A DNA stretch of 64,000 bases from Mycolicibacter minnesotensis (GTDB lineage: Bacteria > Actinomycetota > Actinomycetes > Mycobacteriales > Mycobacteriaceae): contig NZ_AP022589.1 in NCBI RefSeq assembly GCF_010731755.1, positions 992,001 through 1,056,000 of the forward strand, written 5' to 3'. The notes below the pieces were generated by a model that ran no database searches, was not told where the DNA came from, and was given only the letters and a program-made list of their open reading frames with translations. Position numbers and translations under genes: made by a program. Every line of letters starts with the position of its first letter. The first letter of the stretch is position 1. This document shows positions 48,401 through 57,337 of the stretch, piece after piece.

Positions 48401-50451
48401 CTGGCCGGGTTGCCCCCGGTGCCATGCACGCCGGCGACACCGGCATTGCCCGCCGTGCCGGGGTTGCCGCCGTCGCCACCGCGGCCACCGTCGGGGTTCT
48501 CCGCGTCTCCGGCAGCACCGTTGCCGCCGTTGCCCGGCGTGTTGGCGTTTCCGCCGTTGCCGGCGTCGCCGCCGTTGCCATTGAGCCCGACCACCCCGTT
48601 GTAGACCACGCCCGCATTGCCGCCGTTACCACCGGCGCCACCGTCACCGCCGCTGCCGCCGTGGCCGCCGTCCTGGCCGTCCTGGCCGGCGAAGACGGCG
48701 TCGGCACCGTGGGCCCCGGCGCCACCGTCACCGCCGTCGGCTCCGTTGCCGCCATTGCCGCCGTTGCCGGAGTTGCCGGCGTCGCGTCCGCCGTCACCAC
48801 CGTTGCCACCCTGGCCGCCGTAGCCGCCGACCTTGCCGTCCACACCGGCATCGCCCGGGTTGCCCCCGTCTGCACCGGCGGCGCTGTCGCCGCCGTTGCC
48901 GCCATTACCGCCGTTGCCGCCATCACCGATCCGGCCCCCGGCACCGCCGTCTCCGGCAGCGCCACCGTTCTGGCCCTGGCCATCGGCGAGGAGGCCACCG
49001 TTACCACCGTTACCGCCGTGACCACCGTTGCCACCGCTGATCGCCACCGCGCCGTCCGCGCCGGTGGCGGCGCGGCTGCCGTCACTGTTCAAGCCGCCCA
49101 GTCCCGCGACGCCGACGAGGCCGCGGTCGCCGCCGGCTCCGCCGTTGCCGCCGTCACCGGCCGACAGACCCGTCCCGTTGTTGCCACCATTGCCGCCATT
49201 GCCGCCGTTACCGGCGTTGCCCGCGTCTCCAGCACTGCCGCCCGCCCCGGCGGCGCCGGAAGCACCCGCCGGGTGGACGCCGAGGAATCCGCCTGCGCCG
49301 CCCTTGCCGGCGTTACCGCCGGTGCCGCCGTTGCCGCCATTGCCGCCATTGCCGGCGTCCATGCCGTCCTGACCGGCCAGGCCGCTGCTGGCACCCGCGC
49401 CGCCGGCGTTGGTGCCGTGCAGGCCGTTCTGCCCGTCGCCGCCGGCACCACCGTTGCCTCCGATACCGCCGTCGCCACCATTGCCCGCGGCGCCGAACAG
49501 CAGGCCCGCCCGGCCGCCGACACCACCGTTGCCGCCAAAACCGCCAAAGCCGCCGTTCTCACCGCTGGCCCCGAAGGTGGCGCCGTCGGCACCGTCGCCG
49601 CCGAAGCCACCCGCACCACCGGCACCACCGGCCGCGCCATTGCCGATGAAGATCGCCGCGCCGCCGGCGCCACCGAAACCACCGGCACCACCGCCGATTC
49701 CACCGATGCCACCTGCACCACCCAGGCCGCCGTTGCCCAGCAGCCAGCCGCCGACACCGCCGTCGCCACCGTTGCCGCCATCGCCACCGGCGAGGCCGTC
49801 GAACCCGGCGCCGCCGGCGCCACCATTGCCGATCAGGCCGGCCGCACCGCCGAACCCACCGTCGATGTTGAGGTCGCTACCGGCGAGACCGGCGCCCCCA
49901 TCACCGAACAGGAACCCACCGTCGCCGAGGTTGCCGAACAGGCCCGAGCTACCCAGCAGTGAGTCGTTGACACCGTCGAAGCCGTCGATGCCGTTTCCGA
50001 TCAACACGCGGCCGAACAGGTCGACGAACGGCTGATTGACCACGTTGAGCAATGGCTCTGCGTAGCCCATCAGGTCCTGACTGATGGCGTACAACGGCAG
50101 GTAGACGTAATTCTGGAAGCCGGAATAGAGCAGCTGGTCCAGCTCAGCGACCCACGGGCCCAGCGGTTGGGTGGGGTCGAAGGCGAAGACGCTGGAGTCA
50201 AACGCGGCGCCGGCGAACAGGTCGTCGGTGGATCCGGTGAACCACGTGGACGTGTCGACCGACCACGAGTCGAACATCTCGAGGATCGGCTCCATGATCA
50301 GGTCGTCGAAGTCGGCGTTGGCGGACGGGGCGCCCGCGACCGGGCCCACGCCGAACGCCAGAAATGCGCCGACCGCGCTGCCTGCCCCGGCCACCCGGCG
50401 GCCGAAGCCACGCGAACGACCACCCAGACGACTCTCACGACTCTGTTCCAT
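45475..50451 (-). CDS. Large PGRS repeat protein with exported-type leader
   Basis: A 1658-residue protein starting MEQSRESRLGGRSRG at 50451 with GAGG upstream; in-frame TTG and GTG codons upstream are alternatives. A leader with a hydrophobic core (GAGSAVGAFLAFGVGPVAG) ends in ADFDDL. Residues 50-170 are non-repetitive (a Phe/Leu-rich region with NYVYLPLYAISQDLMGYAEP and DGFDGVNDSLLGSSGLFGNL). About 1450 residues of GGAGG/GGNGG PGRS repeats follow, and the end is Pro/Gly-rich (GGVIPPG). There is no PE domain. It is likely exposed at the cell surface; function unknown. Confidence 0.88.
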   Translation of the reverse strand: MEQSRESRLGGRSRGFGRRVAGAGSAVGAFLAFGVGPVAGAPSANADFDDLIMEPILEMFDSWSVDTSTWFTGSTDDLFAGAAFDSSVFAFDPTQPLGPWVAELDQLLYSGFQNYVYLPLYAISQDLMGYAEPLLNVVNQPFVDLFGRVLIGNGIDGFDGVNDSLLGSSGLFGNLGDGGFLFGDGGAGLAGSDLNIDGGFGGAAGLIGNGGAGGAGFDGLAGGDGGNGGDGGVGGWLLGNGGLGGAGGIGGIGGGAGGFGGAGGAAIFIGNGAAGGAGGAGGFGGDGADGATFGASGENGGFGGFGGNGGVGGRAGLLFGAAGNGGDGGIGGNGGAGGDGQNGLHGTNAGGAGASSGLAGQDGMDAGNGGNGGNGGTGGNAGKGGAGGFLGVHPAGASGAAGAGGSAGDAGNAGNGGNGGNGGNNGTGLSAGDGGNGGAGGDRGLVGVAGLGGLNSDGSRAATGADGAVAISGGNGGHGGNGGNGGLLADGQGQNGGAAGDGGAGGRIGDGGNGGNGGNGGDSAAGADGGNPGDAGVDGKVGGYGGQGGNGGDGGRDAGNSGNGGNGGNGADGGDGGAGAHGADAVFAGQDGQDGGHGGSGGDGGAGGNGGNAGVVYNGVVGLNGNGGDAGNGGNANTPGNGGNGAAGDAENPDGGRGGDGGNPGTAGNAGVAGVHGTGGNPASGVNGLDGVAGTGVSGIHGNGGNGGAGYDASSDPDAVPGADGGAGGAGGNGGLIGNGGDGAAGGSGALGLVGADGDVPGASGGTGGAGGAGGAGGAGGNGGAQAGDAGNGGNGGNGATGGIGGTGQDGATGVAGVDDGAGGNAGDGGSGGAGGNGGVGGNAGTAANGNGGTNGDGGNAGDGGNAGNAGNGGTGAAGDALNPDGGKGGDGGNRGEVGLGGTGAGAGTGGSGGASGSDGAAGAEATAGGNGGNGGRGFDATDPGTDGGNGGAGGNAGAIGIGGDGGAGGKGANGLAGVTDGNGNGTLGGDGGQGGSGGAGGAGGTTSGDAGNGGVGGAGGVGGVGGSGANGTAGVDATVAGGSGTAGGDAGNGGVGGTGGGGGNGGVGGTATNGNAGQAGDGGIGGAGGNAGNAGNGGVGGAGLGGGAGAAAGNGGDGGDGGVRGTAGAGGQGGTSGDGTTQAASGSAGANATGGDGGAGGKGGAATSSSQTGGNGGVGGNAGPDGRGGNGGAGGNGFNGANGTNSTNPAVDGTDGGNGTAGGNGGAGGLGGTNTGVGGNGGAGGAGGNGGNGGHGSNGTIGGNGTAGNPDGSAGGNASSGGDGGNGATGGNGGVAGTGASGSGTAGAGGKGGNAGNAGNAGNGGNGGNGIQTNTTGSGAHGGHGGNGGNGGDRGTAGTVGTGGIGGSGTQAANGTAGSTGTGGDGGNGGNGANATSTGQWGGNGGKGGNAGADGNGGNGGDAGKGANAPTNSGKAGGAGSAGEGGTQGGNPNGGNGGTGGSGTGIAGKGGTGGNGGTGANAGDVPGQAAGTGGTGGTGGNGSSGADGGYGGRGGDGGLGGSNSGNGGSGGKGGDGGNGSNGGDGGAGGNGASGGAGSVTNPNGGAGGNGGKGGDGGDGGNAAGGNYGGKGGAANNPNGQTGSDGANGANGRPGDPGKAGPGGGAGAGGAAGSPEGQAGPPGQPGEGGKGGGVIPPG

Positions 50452-50880
50452 GCCGAATGCCTCAATTTCCGAATTCACGCCCAATTAACCGTCCACTCAG
50501 CTGATTTGGAGGACGCGTTATAAGTTGGCTCACCCGCGCTGCAAGCTAGCCGACATTGGCAACACCCACGAATTGAAATTTCGGTTCACATATCGCCTCG
50601 TGGGGCGATAAACCATGCTTTACCTGGGAAGTCGCTGAAATTGAGAGATGGACCATATGGGATACATCATGCTTTACCGGCACATGTGACCGTTGCCACA
50701 AATAGGTAATCTTGCGTACATACCAACCCCACTATTTGCCAATACGAGGCCCCCAGAGATAATCTGCGCGCGCCCTCTTGCGGGATCCCGCAGCGGTGCC
50801 GCCCCGGTCCGGGCGACGCCGCCGGGCCGGCTTTCGTCATTCGCCGATGGCAGGTCGGCGGTACCGGTATAACCACACCA
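50452..50880. other. Intergenic region upstream of the large PGRS gene
   Basis: About 430 bases and visibly less GC-rich than the rest. It contains the direct repeat CATGCTTTACC at 50614-50624 and 50668-50678. It should hold the PGRS promoter on the minus strand and possibly that of the serine hydrolase on the plus strand. No supported frame. Confidence 0.6.
50614..50678. repeat. Direct repeat CATGCTTTACC upstream of the PGRS gene
   Basis: Two identical 11-mers start 54 bases apart (50614-50624 and 50668-50678) in the AT-richer leader region, 163 to 227 bases before the PGRS start. Possible regulator-binding sites. Confidence 0.5.
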
Positions 50881-52113
50881 ATGGTGCTCAGGGTCAAGGT
50901 TCCGCAGGACCTGATCGGCGGCGACGTCGATGAGGGATATGGCAGGGTCGCCGACGCGTTTCGCGCGAACTTCACGGCGGGGCGTGAGGTCGGCGCTGCG
51001 GTCGCGGTGTACCGCGACGGTGTCAAAGTCGTCGACCTGTGGGGCGGCTACCGTGACGGGCTGGCACGCACCCCATGGGAGCAGGGCACCATGGTCAACG
51101 TCTTCTCCAGCACCAAGGGCGTGGCAGCGCTGGCCGTAGCGCTGGCGGTGTCCCGCGGACTCTTCGGCTATGACGACACGGTCGCCACCCACTGGCCGGA
51201 ATTCGCGCAGGCCGGCAAGGGCGACGTGACGATCCGCCAACTGCTGGGCCACCAGGCCGGCCTCAGCGCACTGAAGCCCGCGCCCACCCTGGCCGACGTC
51301 GCGGACCCGGACCGACTTGCACCCATGCTCGCCGCTCAGAAGCCACTCTGGGCGCCGGGCACCCGGCACGGCTATCACGCGGTCACGTTGGGCTGGTACG
51401 AATCCGAACTCATCCGGCGCACCGACCCGGCAGGCCGCACGTTGGGCCGCTTCTTCGCCCAAGAGATCGCCGCTCCGCTGGGCCTGGATCTGCATATCGG
51501 ACTGCCGAAGTCGGTATCGCGCGACCAGGTGGCGCTGCTGCACCAGTGGAAGCGCGCCGAAGCGCTGCTGCACCTCACCGTGATGCCGCCGGCGCTGGTG
51601 GCAGCTTCCTTCAATCCGTTTGGCCTGCTGGGGCGGGCGAGCTCGCTGCCCAGCGATATCAGTCCCTGGGACGGCGACTACAACCGCGACGATGTGCGTG
51701 CAGTCGAGATTCCGTCGGCCAACGGAATCGGTTCCGCCTCGGCGATCGCACGCCTCTACGGGGCCGCGGCTACCGCGGATCCGGTGTTGCCGCTGAGTCC
51801 AGACGTGCACCGTGAACTCGCGGCAACCCCGGCGGCACCTTCCTGCGGCGAACGCGACAAGGTCCTGGGCGTCGAGCTGGTCTTCTCGCTGGGGCTGTCC
51901 AAACCGGCCTTCACCGCCGGCTTCGGCTCGTCGGATAAGGCATACGGCACGCCGGGCTTCGGCGGCTCGTTCGGGTTCGCCGATCCTGACACCGGCGTCG
52001 GCTATTCCTATGTGATGAACCGCTTGGGCTTTCATCTCCACAGCGATCCGCGCGAACTCGCGCTACGCCAGGCGTTGTTCCGCGACGTGCTGGCTGCCCG
52101 GCCGCAGGCTTAA
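50881..52113 (+). CDS. Beta-lactamase-family serine hydrolase (EstB-like)
   Basis: A 410-residue serine hydrolase. The SxxK nucleophile motif is FSSTKG (about residue 78), with the Tyr of HGYHAVTLGW as the second motif (about residue 164) and a GGSFGFADPDTGVGY motif (residues 361-375) near the C-terminus in place of KTG. No signal peptide is seen. These enzymes are esterases and not beta-lactamases in mycobacteria (LipL/LipD group). It stands alone, convergent with a DUF732 gene. Confidence 0.87.
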   Translation: MVLRVKVPQDLIGGDVDEGYGRVADAFRANFTAGREVGAAVAVYRDGVKVVDLWGGYRDGLARTPWEQGTMVNVFSSTKGVAALAVALAVSRGLFGYDDTVATHWPEFAQAGKGDVTIRQLLGHQAGLSALKPAPTLADVADPDRLAPMLAAQKPLWAPGTRHGYHAVTLGWYESELIRRTDPAGRTLGRFFAQEIAAPLGLDLHIGLPKSVSRDQVALLHQWKRAEALLHLTVMPPALVAASFNPFGLLGRASSLPSDISPWDGDYNRDDVRAVEIPSANGIGSASAIARLYGAAATADPVLPLSPDVHRELAATPAAPSCGERDKVLGVELVFSLGLSKPAFTAGFGSSDKAYGTPGFGGSFGFADPDTGVGYSYVMNRLGFHLHSDPRELALRQALFRDVLAARPQA

Positions 52114-52138
52114 CACGCCGCTATCGCCGCGACGGGCC

Positions 52139-52444
52139 CTACATGTACTGGGGGCAGTAGTGCGCTGTCGAGATCGCCGCGAACTGCGCGGCCGTGTGAA
52201 TGGTGAAGCCGGGATTGGTGGTCTGAACCGCCACGACCGTGTCCATGGGCGACAGGCCCGCGTCCATCAGCTGACACACCGCGTGGCCCGCGGACACGGT
52301 GGCCTGATCACTGCCGCTGTGACTCAATCCGGCACCGGTCAGGGTGGTCAGGAACTGCCCATCGACACCCGCGGGCGCGGCCTGGGCGGGCGCGGCCAGG
52401 CCGACCATGGCGCACAGACCAGCCAGCAGCAGTAACCGTTTCAT
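52139..52444 (-). CDS. DUF732 small secreted protein
   Basis: A 101-residue protein starting MKRLLLLAG at 52444. A signal peptide covers residues 1-22 (AMVGLAAPAQA). The mature part has the DUF732 pattern: a Cys in AGHAVCQLMDAG and another in AHYCPQYM that would form a disulfide, with the helical FLTTLTGAGLSHSG start. Function unknown; members are abundant in mycobacteria. Confidence 0.85.
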   Translation of the reverse strand: MKRLLLLAGLCAMVGLAAPAQAAPAGVDGQFLTTLTGAGLSHSGSDQATVSAGHAVCQLMDAGLSPMDTVVAVQTTNPGFTIHTAAQFAAISTAHYCPQYM

Positions 52445-52531
52445 GCCACCCAGCATGGGCTCCGCCCGTTAAAGACGTGTTACCAAACGCTTTCAGCCGC
52501 AAAGAGAATTGTTGACTCGGCGTAACGCGCT

Positions 52532-54304
52532 CTACCAGCGCGACGCCCCCATCCACAACACCTGCGCACCGTTGACCGAACGCTCGACCTGCTCGACGAG
52601 CCCGACCACAGACCGGATCACCAGGTTTCCGACCGCGTCGGACAGCGCCGCCGCCGGCTGTGACGACGCGCGCGGACGAACGAAGTCCCACATCGACGAA
52701 CCGGGGTAGGACACGATCCGCGCCCGGGCGTCGGAGTCGAGCCCGGCCAACTCCTTGGCACGCCGCACCGCAGTGCGCAGCCCGCCCAACTCGTCGACCA
52801 ACCCGCGTTCGGCCGCGTCCGCGCCGGTCCAGACCCGCCCTCGAGCCACCGCGTCCACCGCCTCGACCGACAGCTTGCGGCCCTGCGCCACCCGCGCCAC
52901 AAAGTCGTCATAGAAGAGGTCGGCCTCGGTCTCGACCTGCCCCTGCTGTTCAGGGGTGAACGGTGCGTCGGAGGACCAGGCGTCGGCATTGGCACCGGTC
53001 CGTACCGAATCGGAGCCCACGCCGAGGCGTTCTTTGAGCCGGCGTGCGACCAACTTGCCGGTCACCACACCGATAGAGCCGGTGATGGTCCCGGGGTTGG
53101 CCACGATCGTGTCGGCGCCCGCCGAGATGTAGTACCCACCGGAGGCGGCGACCGCGCCCATCGAGGCCACCACCGGCTTACCGGCGGCGCGGGCCTGCTC
53201 GACGGCTCGCCAGATAGTTTCCGAACCGGTGACCGAGCCGCCCGGACTGTCCACCCGCAACACGATCGCGGCGACGTCGTCATCCGCCGCCGCTTCACGC
53301 AGCGCCGCGGCAATCGTGTCCCCACCGACGCTGCGGTTACCCAGTGGCGAGAGCTGTGGCCCACCCGAGCCGCTGACGATCGCACCGGCCACCGTCACCA
53401 CCGCGATCGCCGGCTTCGGCTTACGTCCGGGCAGCCCCTGACGCGCTCCCTCGGCGGTGGCATGGGCATAACGGGACAGATACAGGCGCGGCGGTGCGTC
53501 TTCGCCGTCAGCCCCGGCCCGCAGGTCAGCCCCGGCCAACTCGGCGATTCGGTTGTAGGCCTCGTCACGGAATCCGATGCGATCGATCAGGCCGGACTGC
53601 ACGGCGTCGTCGCGCAACAGCGGCGCCCGGTCGGCCACAGCGTCGACGACGTCGGCCTCGAGGTGTCGCGATTCGGCGACGGCCGCGCGCACCTGAGCAT
53701 GCAGGCTCTCCACCAGCGCGGTGTCGGCCTCGCGGTGCGCCTCGGTGTAGGAGTCCTGGGTGAACATATTGGCCGCCGACTTGTACTCGCCGCGAGCGAC
53801 GAACTGCGCCTCAATGCCGGCCTTGTCCAGGGCATTGCGCAGGAAGGTCGCATTAGTGGCGAAGCCGATCAGCCCGACGGTGCCCGACGGCTGCATCCAC
53901 ACCTCACCGAACGCCGACGCCAGGTAGTAGGACAGCGTGCCAGGGTAAGTCTCGGCCCACGCCAGCGACGGCTTGGCGGCGGCGAACTCGGCGACCGCGG
54001 CCCGCAACTCCTGCACCGGCCCGGCGGCCGCCGCGGAGAGCTGCACCCGGGCGATCAAGCCCGCTACTCGGGGATCATGCGTCGCGCGGTGAAGGGCGGC
54101 CACCACGTCGCGCAGCATCGCCGGCCGGCCACCGGAGCGGATCAGCGCCAGCGGGTCAAATGATCCCGTCTCGTGCGGAAGCTCCTGCAGGTCGAGTTCC
54201 AGGATGACGCCCTGGGGCACGCCATGGTGCCGGGCTGTATCGATGCGACGGACCACGCCGCGCAAGTCGTCCATCCCGGGAACGCCGGGCAACAGAGAGA
54301 ACAT
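52532..54304 (-). CDS. sppA: Signal peptide peptidase SppA (protease IV, 67K type)
   Basis: A 590-residue membrane-associated serine protease that degrades cleaved signal peptides. The long form has a Lys general base in the N-terminal half and the Ser nucleophile in the C-terminal half: Lys175 in ARGEYKSAANMF and Ser388 in AVAASGGYYISAGAD. It lies downstream of rplO on the same strand, separated by a strong hairpin, in the place of Rv0724. Confidence 0.94.
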   Translation of the reverse strand: MFSLLPGVPGMDDLRGVVRRIDTARHHGVPQGVILELDLQELPHETGSFDPLALIRSGGRPAMLRDVVAALHRATHDPRVAGLIARVQLSAAAAGPVQELRAAVAEFAAAKPSLAWAETYPGTLSYYLASAFGEVWMQPSGTVGLIGFATNATFLRNALDKAGIEAQFVARGEYKSAANMFTQDSYTEAHREADTALVESLHAQVRAAVAESRHLEADVVDAVADRAPLLRDDAVQSGLIDRIGFRDEAYNRIAELAGADLRAGADGEDAPPRLYLSRYAHATAEGARQGLPGRKPKPAIAVVTVAGAIVSGSGGPQLSPLGNRSVGGDTIAAALREAAADDDVAAIVLRVDSPGGSVTGSETIWRAVEQARAAGKPVVASMGAVAASGGYYISAGADTIVANPGTITGSIGVVTGKLVARRLKERLGVGSDSVRTGANADAWSSDAPFTPEQQGQVETEADLFYDDFVARVAQGRKLSVEAVDAVARGRVWTGADAAERGLVDELGGLRTAVRRAKELAGLDSDARARIVSYPGSSMWDFVRPRASSQPAAALSDAVGNLVIRSVVGLVEQVERSVNGAQVLWMGASRW

Positions 54305-54345
54305 GTGGCGAGCCTACCGGCGCCACGGGAGATGCCCACCAGACG

Positions 54346-54383
54346 CAGAATCGCACCCCACCAGGCGGTGGAGTGCGATTCTG
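54346..54383 (-). terminator. Long hairpin after rplO, end of the spc ribosomal operon
   Basis: Arms CAGAATCGCAC / GTGCGATTCTG (11 pairs), one mismatch, then CCACC / GGTGG (5 pairs) around a 4-base loop. It starts 23 bases after the rplO stop and lies before sppA. No T-tract; strong stem. Likely terminator. Confidence 0.8.
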
Positions 54384-54405
54384 TGGCGTCGCGCGGGGTC
54401 GGACC

Positions 54406-54846
54406 CTACAGCTCGGTGGCGGAGCCTCCGGCTGCGGTGATCTTGTCCTTGGCGCTACCGCTGAACTTGTGGGCCGTGACGTCCACCTTGACAGCAAGCT
54501 TGCCGTCGCCGAGCACCTTGACCAGCGTGTTCTTCCGGACGGCACCCTTGGCGACCAGCTCGTCGAGACCGACGGTGCCCCCCTCGGGGAACAGCCGGCC
54601 CAAGTCGCCGACGTTCACGACGTCGTACTCGGTGCGGAACCGGTTGCGGAAGCCCTTGAGCTTGGGCAGCCGCATGTGGATCGGCATCTGCCCACCCTCG
54701 AACCGGACCGGCACGTTCTTGCGGGCCTTGGTGCCCTTGGTGCCACGTCCCGCGGTCTTACCCTTGGAACCCTCACCACGCCCGACGCGGGTCTTCTTAG
54801 TGTTCGACCCGGGCGCTGGGCGCAGGTCGTGCAGCTTGATCGTCAT
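54406..54846 (-). CDS. rplO: 50S ribosomal protein L15
   Basis: A 146-residue L15. N-terminal [20 protein letters not shown] with a Gly/Arg/Lys-rich tail that threads into 23S rRNA ([20 protein letters not shown]) and a C-terminal globular domain ([20 protein letters not shown], then KVLGDGKL). Overlaps the rpmD stop by four bases (54843-54846). Last gene of this spc transcription unit. Confidence 0.98.
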   Translation of the reverse strand: MTIKLHDLRPAPGSNTKKTRVGRGEGSKGKTAGRGTKGTKARKNVPVRFEGGQMPIHMRLPKLKGFRNRFRTEYDVVNVGDLGRLFPEGGTVGLDELVAKGAVRKNTLVKVLGDGKLAVKVDVTAHKFSGSAKDKITAAGGSATEL

Positions 54847-55025
54847 TCTGCTTCCTCCACTACCACGAGGTGGTGAACAACCCGGATCAGCCCACGGGTC
54901 TGCGGGTTGTCCTCACGCACCACCGACTGGCGGATCTTGCGCAGGCCCAGGGTGCGCAGGCTCTCGCGCTGCTTCCAACGGGCACCGATGGTGCCGCGGA
55001 CCTGGGTGATCTTCAGGTTTGCCAT
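54843..55025 (-). CDS. rpmD: 50S ribosomal protein L30
   Basis: A 60-residue L30, [20 protein letters not shown] to [12 protein letters not shown]. The start at 55025 follows rpsE by two bases; a longer frame to 55259 lies inside rpsE and is not real. Length and sequence are typical. The gene order rpsE-rpmD-rplO is universal. Confidence 0.97.
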   Translation of the reverse strand: MANLKITQVRGTIGARWKQRESLRTLGLRKIRQSVVREDNPQTRGLIRVVHHLVVVEEAE

Positions 55026-55027
55026 GG

Positions 55028-55735
55028 TTATGCAGAACCTTCCCGCTCGGCACGTGCAGCGCTGAGCGCGAGTGCCTCGCTCTCCCGGCGCGCCTTGAGC
55101 ATCGCGGCCGGAGCCACATCTTCGATGGGCAGGCCACGACGGGCCGCCACCTCTTCGGGACGCTGGATCATCTTCAGCGCGGCCACGGTGGCGTGCACCA
55201 CGTTGATCGCGTTGTCGCTGCCCAGCGACTTGGACAGGATGTCGTGAACCCCGGCGCATTCCAGCACGGCGCGCACGGCGCCACCGGCGATCACACCGGT
55301 ACCCGGGCTGGCCGGGCGCAGGAACACCACACCGGCGGCGGCTTCGCCCTGCACCGGGTGGACGATGGTGCCACCGATCAGCGGAACCCGGAAGAAGCCC
55401 TTGCGGGCCTCCTCGACACCCTTGGCGATCGCGGCGGGGACTTCCTTGGCCTTGCCGTAACCGACACCCACCAATCCGTTGCCGTCGCCGACGATCACCA
55501 GTGCGGTGAAGCTGAACCGGCGACCACCCTTGACCACCTTGGACACCCGGTTGATCGCGACCACGCGCTCCAGGTAGTTGCTCTTGTCGCCGTCGCGGTT
55601 GTCGCGGCCACCACGGCCACCGTCGCGGCCGCCACGGCCACCCCGGTTGTCACGGTTGTCGCGCCCGTCATTGCGGTGGGCACTGCCCGTGTCGGGACCT
55701 GCCGAGGAGGCCCCTGTCGGCTGCTCCGCCATCAT
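55028..55735 (-). CDS. rpsE: 30S ribosomal protein S5 with RG-rich N-terminus
   Basis: A 235-residue S5 (or 234 from the second ATG). Residues 1-50 are a Gly/Arg/Asp-rich extension with [13 protein letters not shown] repeats absent from most S5 proteins; the core starts at [20 protein letters not shown] and contains [10 protein letters not shown] and [11 protein letters not shown]5 acts in decoding fidelity. RG-rich N-termini occur in mycobacterial S5. Between rplR and rpmD. Confidence 0.97.
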   Translation of the reverse strand: MMAEQPTGASSAGPDTGSAHRNDGRDNRDNRGGRGGRDGGRGGRDNRDGDKSNYLERVVAINRVSKVVKGGRRFSFTALVIVGDGNGLVGVGYGKAKEVPAAIAKGVEEARKGFFRVPLIGGTIVHPVQGEAAAGVVFLRPASPGTGVIAGGAVRAVLECAGVHDILSKSLGSDNAINVVHATVAALKMIQRPEEVAARRGLPIEDVAPAAMLKARRESEALALSAARAEREGSA

Positions 55736-55766
55736 GCGGTCCTTCCAGTCATCTTCACGTCAGTCA

Positions 55767-56174
55767 TCAGAAGTTCAATCCGCCCTCGCGCGCCGCGTCG
55801 GCCAGCGCCGCGATACGGCCGCCGTAGGTGTAGCCACCGCGGTCGAACACGACGTCCTGCACGCCGGCTGCCTTGGCACGCTCGGCGATCAGCTGTCCGA
55901 CCCGCACGCTGTGGGCCTTCTTGTCGCCGTCCACTGCCCGCACGTCGGCCTCGATCGACGATGCGGCCGCCACGGTGTGGCCGGCGAGGTCGTCCACCAG
56001 CTGCACGTGGATGTGCCGCGAGGAGCGGTGCACGACCAAGCGAGGACGCTCGGCGGTGCCGGCGACCTTCTTGCGCAACCGGGCGTGCCGGCGGATGCGG
56101 TGAGTGCGCCGAACCTCGGAGATGTTCTGCCCGACGGGCTTGCGGACCGTGGGGGTCGCCTGTGATTGCGCCAT
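55767..56174 (-). CDS. rplR: 50S ribosomal protein L18
   Basis: A 135-residue L18, 5S rRNA-binding. The core is [20 protein letters not shown] and [20 protein letters not shown], and the end is [20 protein letters not shown]. It lies two bases after rplF. Confidence 0.97.
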   Translation of the reverse strand: MAQSQATPTVRKPVGQNISEVRRTHRIRRHARLRKKVAGTAERPRLVVHRSSRHIHVQLVDDLAGHTVAAASSIEADVRAVDGDKKAHSVRVGQLIAERAKAAGVQDVVFDRGGYTYGGRIAALADAAREGGLNF

Positions 56175-56176
56175 GA

Positions 56177-56716
56177 CTACTTACCTGTCTTTCCGACCTT
56201 GCGGCGTACCTGCTCACCCTCATAGCGCACGCCCTTGCCCTTGTAGGGGTCGGGGCGGCGCAGGCGGCGGATGTTCGCCGAGATCTGGCCGACCTTCTGC
56301 TTGTCGATGCCCGAGACCGAGAACTTGGTGGGCGTCTCCACCGCGAAGGTGATGCCTTCCGGAGCCTTGATCAGGACCGGGTGGCTGTAGCCCAGCGCGA
56401 ACTCCAGGTCGCTGCCCTTGAGCGCGACGCGGTAGCCGACGCCGAAGATCTCCATCTTGCGGACGTAGCCCTCCGACACACCGGTGACCAGGTTGGCCAG
56501 CAGGGTGCGGCTCAGGCCGTGCAATGACCGGTTGTGCCGGTCGTCGTCGGGCCGTGTCACCACGAGGGCGCCGTCATCGTTGCGGGCAACGTTGATCGGC
56601 TCCGCCACGGAGAGCTCCAAGGTGCCCTTGGGTCCCTTGACCGATACGTTCTGACCATCAATGGTCACGTCGACCCCGGTGGGAACCGGGACCGGCTGCT
56701 TACCAATACGCGACAT
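56177..56716 (-). CDS. rplF: 50S ribosomal protein L6
   Basis: A 179-residue L6 ([20 protein letters not shown]). The two duplicated domains and the C-terminal [16 protein letters not shown] motif are intact. It binds near the sarcin-ricin loop. It follows rpsH after 13 bases. Confidence 0.98.
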   Translation of the reverse strand: MSRIGKQPVPVPTGVDVTIDGQNVSVKGPKGTLELSVAEPINVARNDDGALVVTRPDDDRHNRSLHGLSRTLLANLVTGVSEGYVRKMEIFGVGYRVALKGSDLEFALGYSHPVLIKAPEGITFAVETPTKFSVSGIDKQKVGQISANIRRLRRPDPYKGKGVRYEGEQVRRKVGKTGK

Positions 56717-56729
56717 GTCTGCTACTCCC

Positions 56730-57128
56730 TCACCACACGTACGCGAGGACTTCGCCGCCCACGCCCTGCCTGGCCGCCTGACGGTCGGTGAGCAGACCCG
56801 AGGACGTGGAGATGATCGCCACGCCCAGGCCGCCGAGCACCCGTGGCAGGTTGGTCGACTTTGCGTAGACCCGCAGGCCTGGCTTGGACACCCGGCGCAG
56901 ACCGGCGAGACTGCGCTCCCGGTTCGGGCCGTACTTGAGGTTGACCACCAGCGCCTTGCCCACCCGGGCGTCTTCGACGTGGTAGTCGGTGATGTAACCC
57001 TCGCGCTTGAGGATCTCGGCGATGTTCGCCTTGATCTTCGAGTGCGGCAGGGTCACCTCGTCGTGGAACGCCGAGTTGGCGTTACGCAGACGGGTCAGGA
57101 AGTCCGCGATGGGATCCGTCATAGTCAT
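56730..57128 (-). CDS. rpsH: 30S ribosomal protein S8
   Basis: A 132-residue S8, [20 protein letters not shown] start and [10 protein letters not shown] end; the [20 protein letters not shown] signature is complete. It binds 16S helix 21, and in E. coli represses the spc operon. It lies 19 bases after rpsN. Confidence 0.98.
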   Translation of the reverse strand: MTMTDPIADFLTRLRNANSAFHDEVTLPHSKIKANIAEILKREGYITDYHVEDARVGKALVVNLKYGPNRERSLAGLRRVSKPGLRVYAKSTNLPRVLGGLGVAIISTSSGLLTDRQAARQGVGGEVLAYVW

Positions 57129-57147
57129 TTAGGCTGCTCCTCCACCC

Positions 57148-57333
57148 TCACCAGCTGCTTTTCTGCACACCGGGCAGCTCGCCGGCGTGCGCCATTTCGC
57201 GCAGGCAAATTCGGCACAGGCCGAATTTGCGAAGCACCGCGCGCGGGCGGCCGCACTTGTTGCAGCGGGTGTAGGCGCGCACCGCGAACTTGGGCTTGCG
57301 GGCCGCCTTGATAACCAAAGCCTTCTTAGCCAT
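57148..57333 (-). CDS. rpsN: 30S ribosomal protein S14, zinc type
   Basis: A 61-residue type Z S14 ([19 protein letters not shown]). The four zinc cysteines are in CNKCGRPR and CRICLREMA. The zinc form is the one used under zinc-replete conditions in mycobacteria; a zinc-free paralogue usually sits elsewhere. It starts four bases after rplE. Confidence 0.97.
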   Translation of the reverse strand: MAKKALVIKAARKPKFAVRAYTRCNKCGRPRAVLRKFGLCRICLREMAHAGELPGVQKSSW

Positions 57334-57337
57334 GTGG

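Noticed and set aside
46336..49962. 1208-codon open frame on the plus strand inside the PGRS gene
   Set aside because: It is the antisense of Gly/Ala/Asn repeats; its product is Ala/Val/Thr-rich with no domain, while the minus-strand frame has a leader and PGRS repeats.
45475..50451. Possible CRISPR or tandem-repeat array
   Set aside because: The repeats are irregular GGC/GCC-type codon repeats of a PGRS coding sequence, without constant repeats or unique spacers.
50674..52041. 455-codon minus-strand frame over the serine hydrolase
   Set aside because: Antisense; the plus strand has the SxxK and Tyr motifs of the family.
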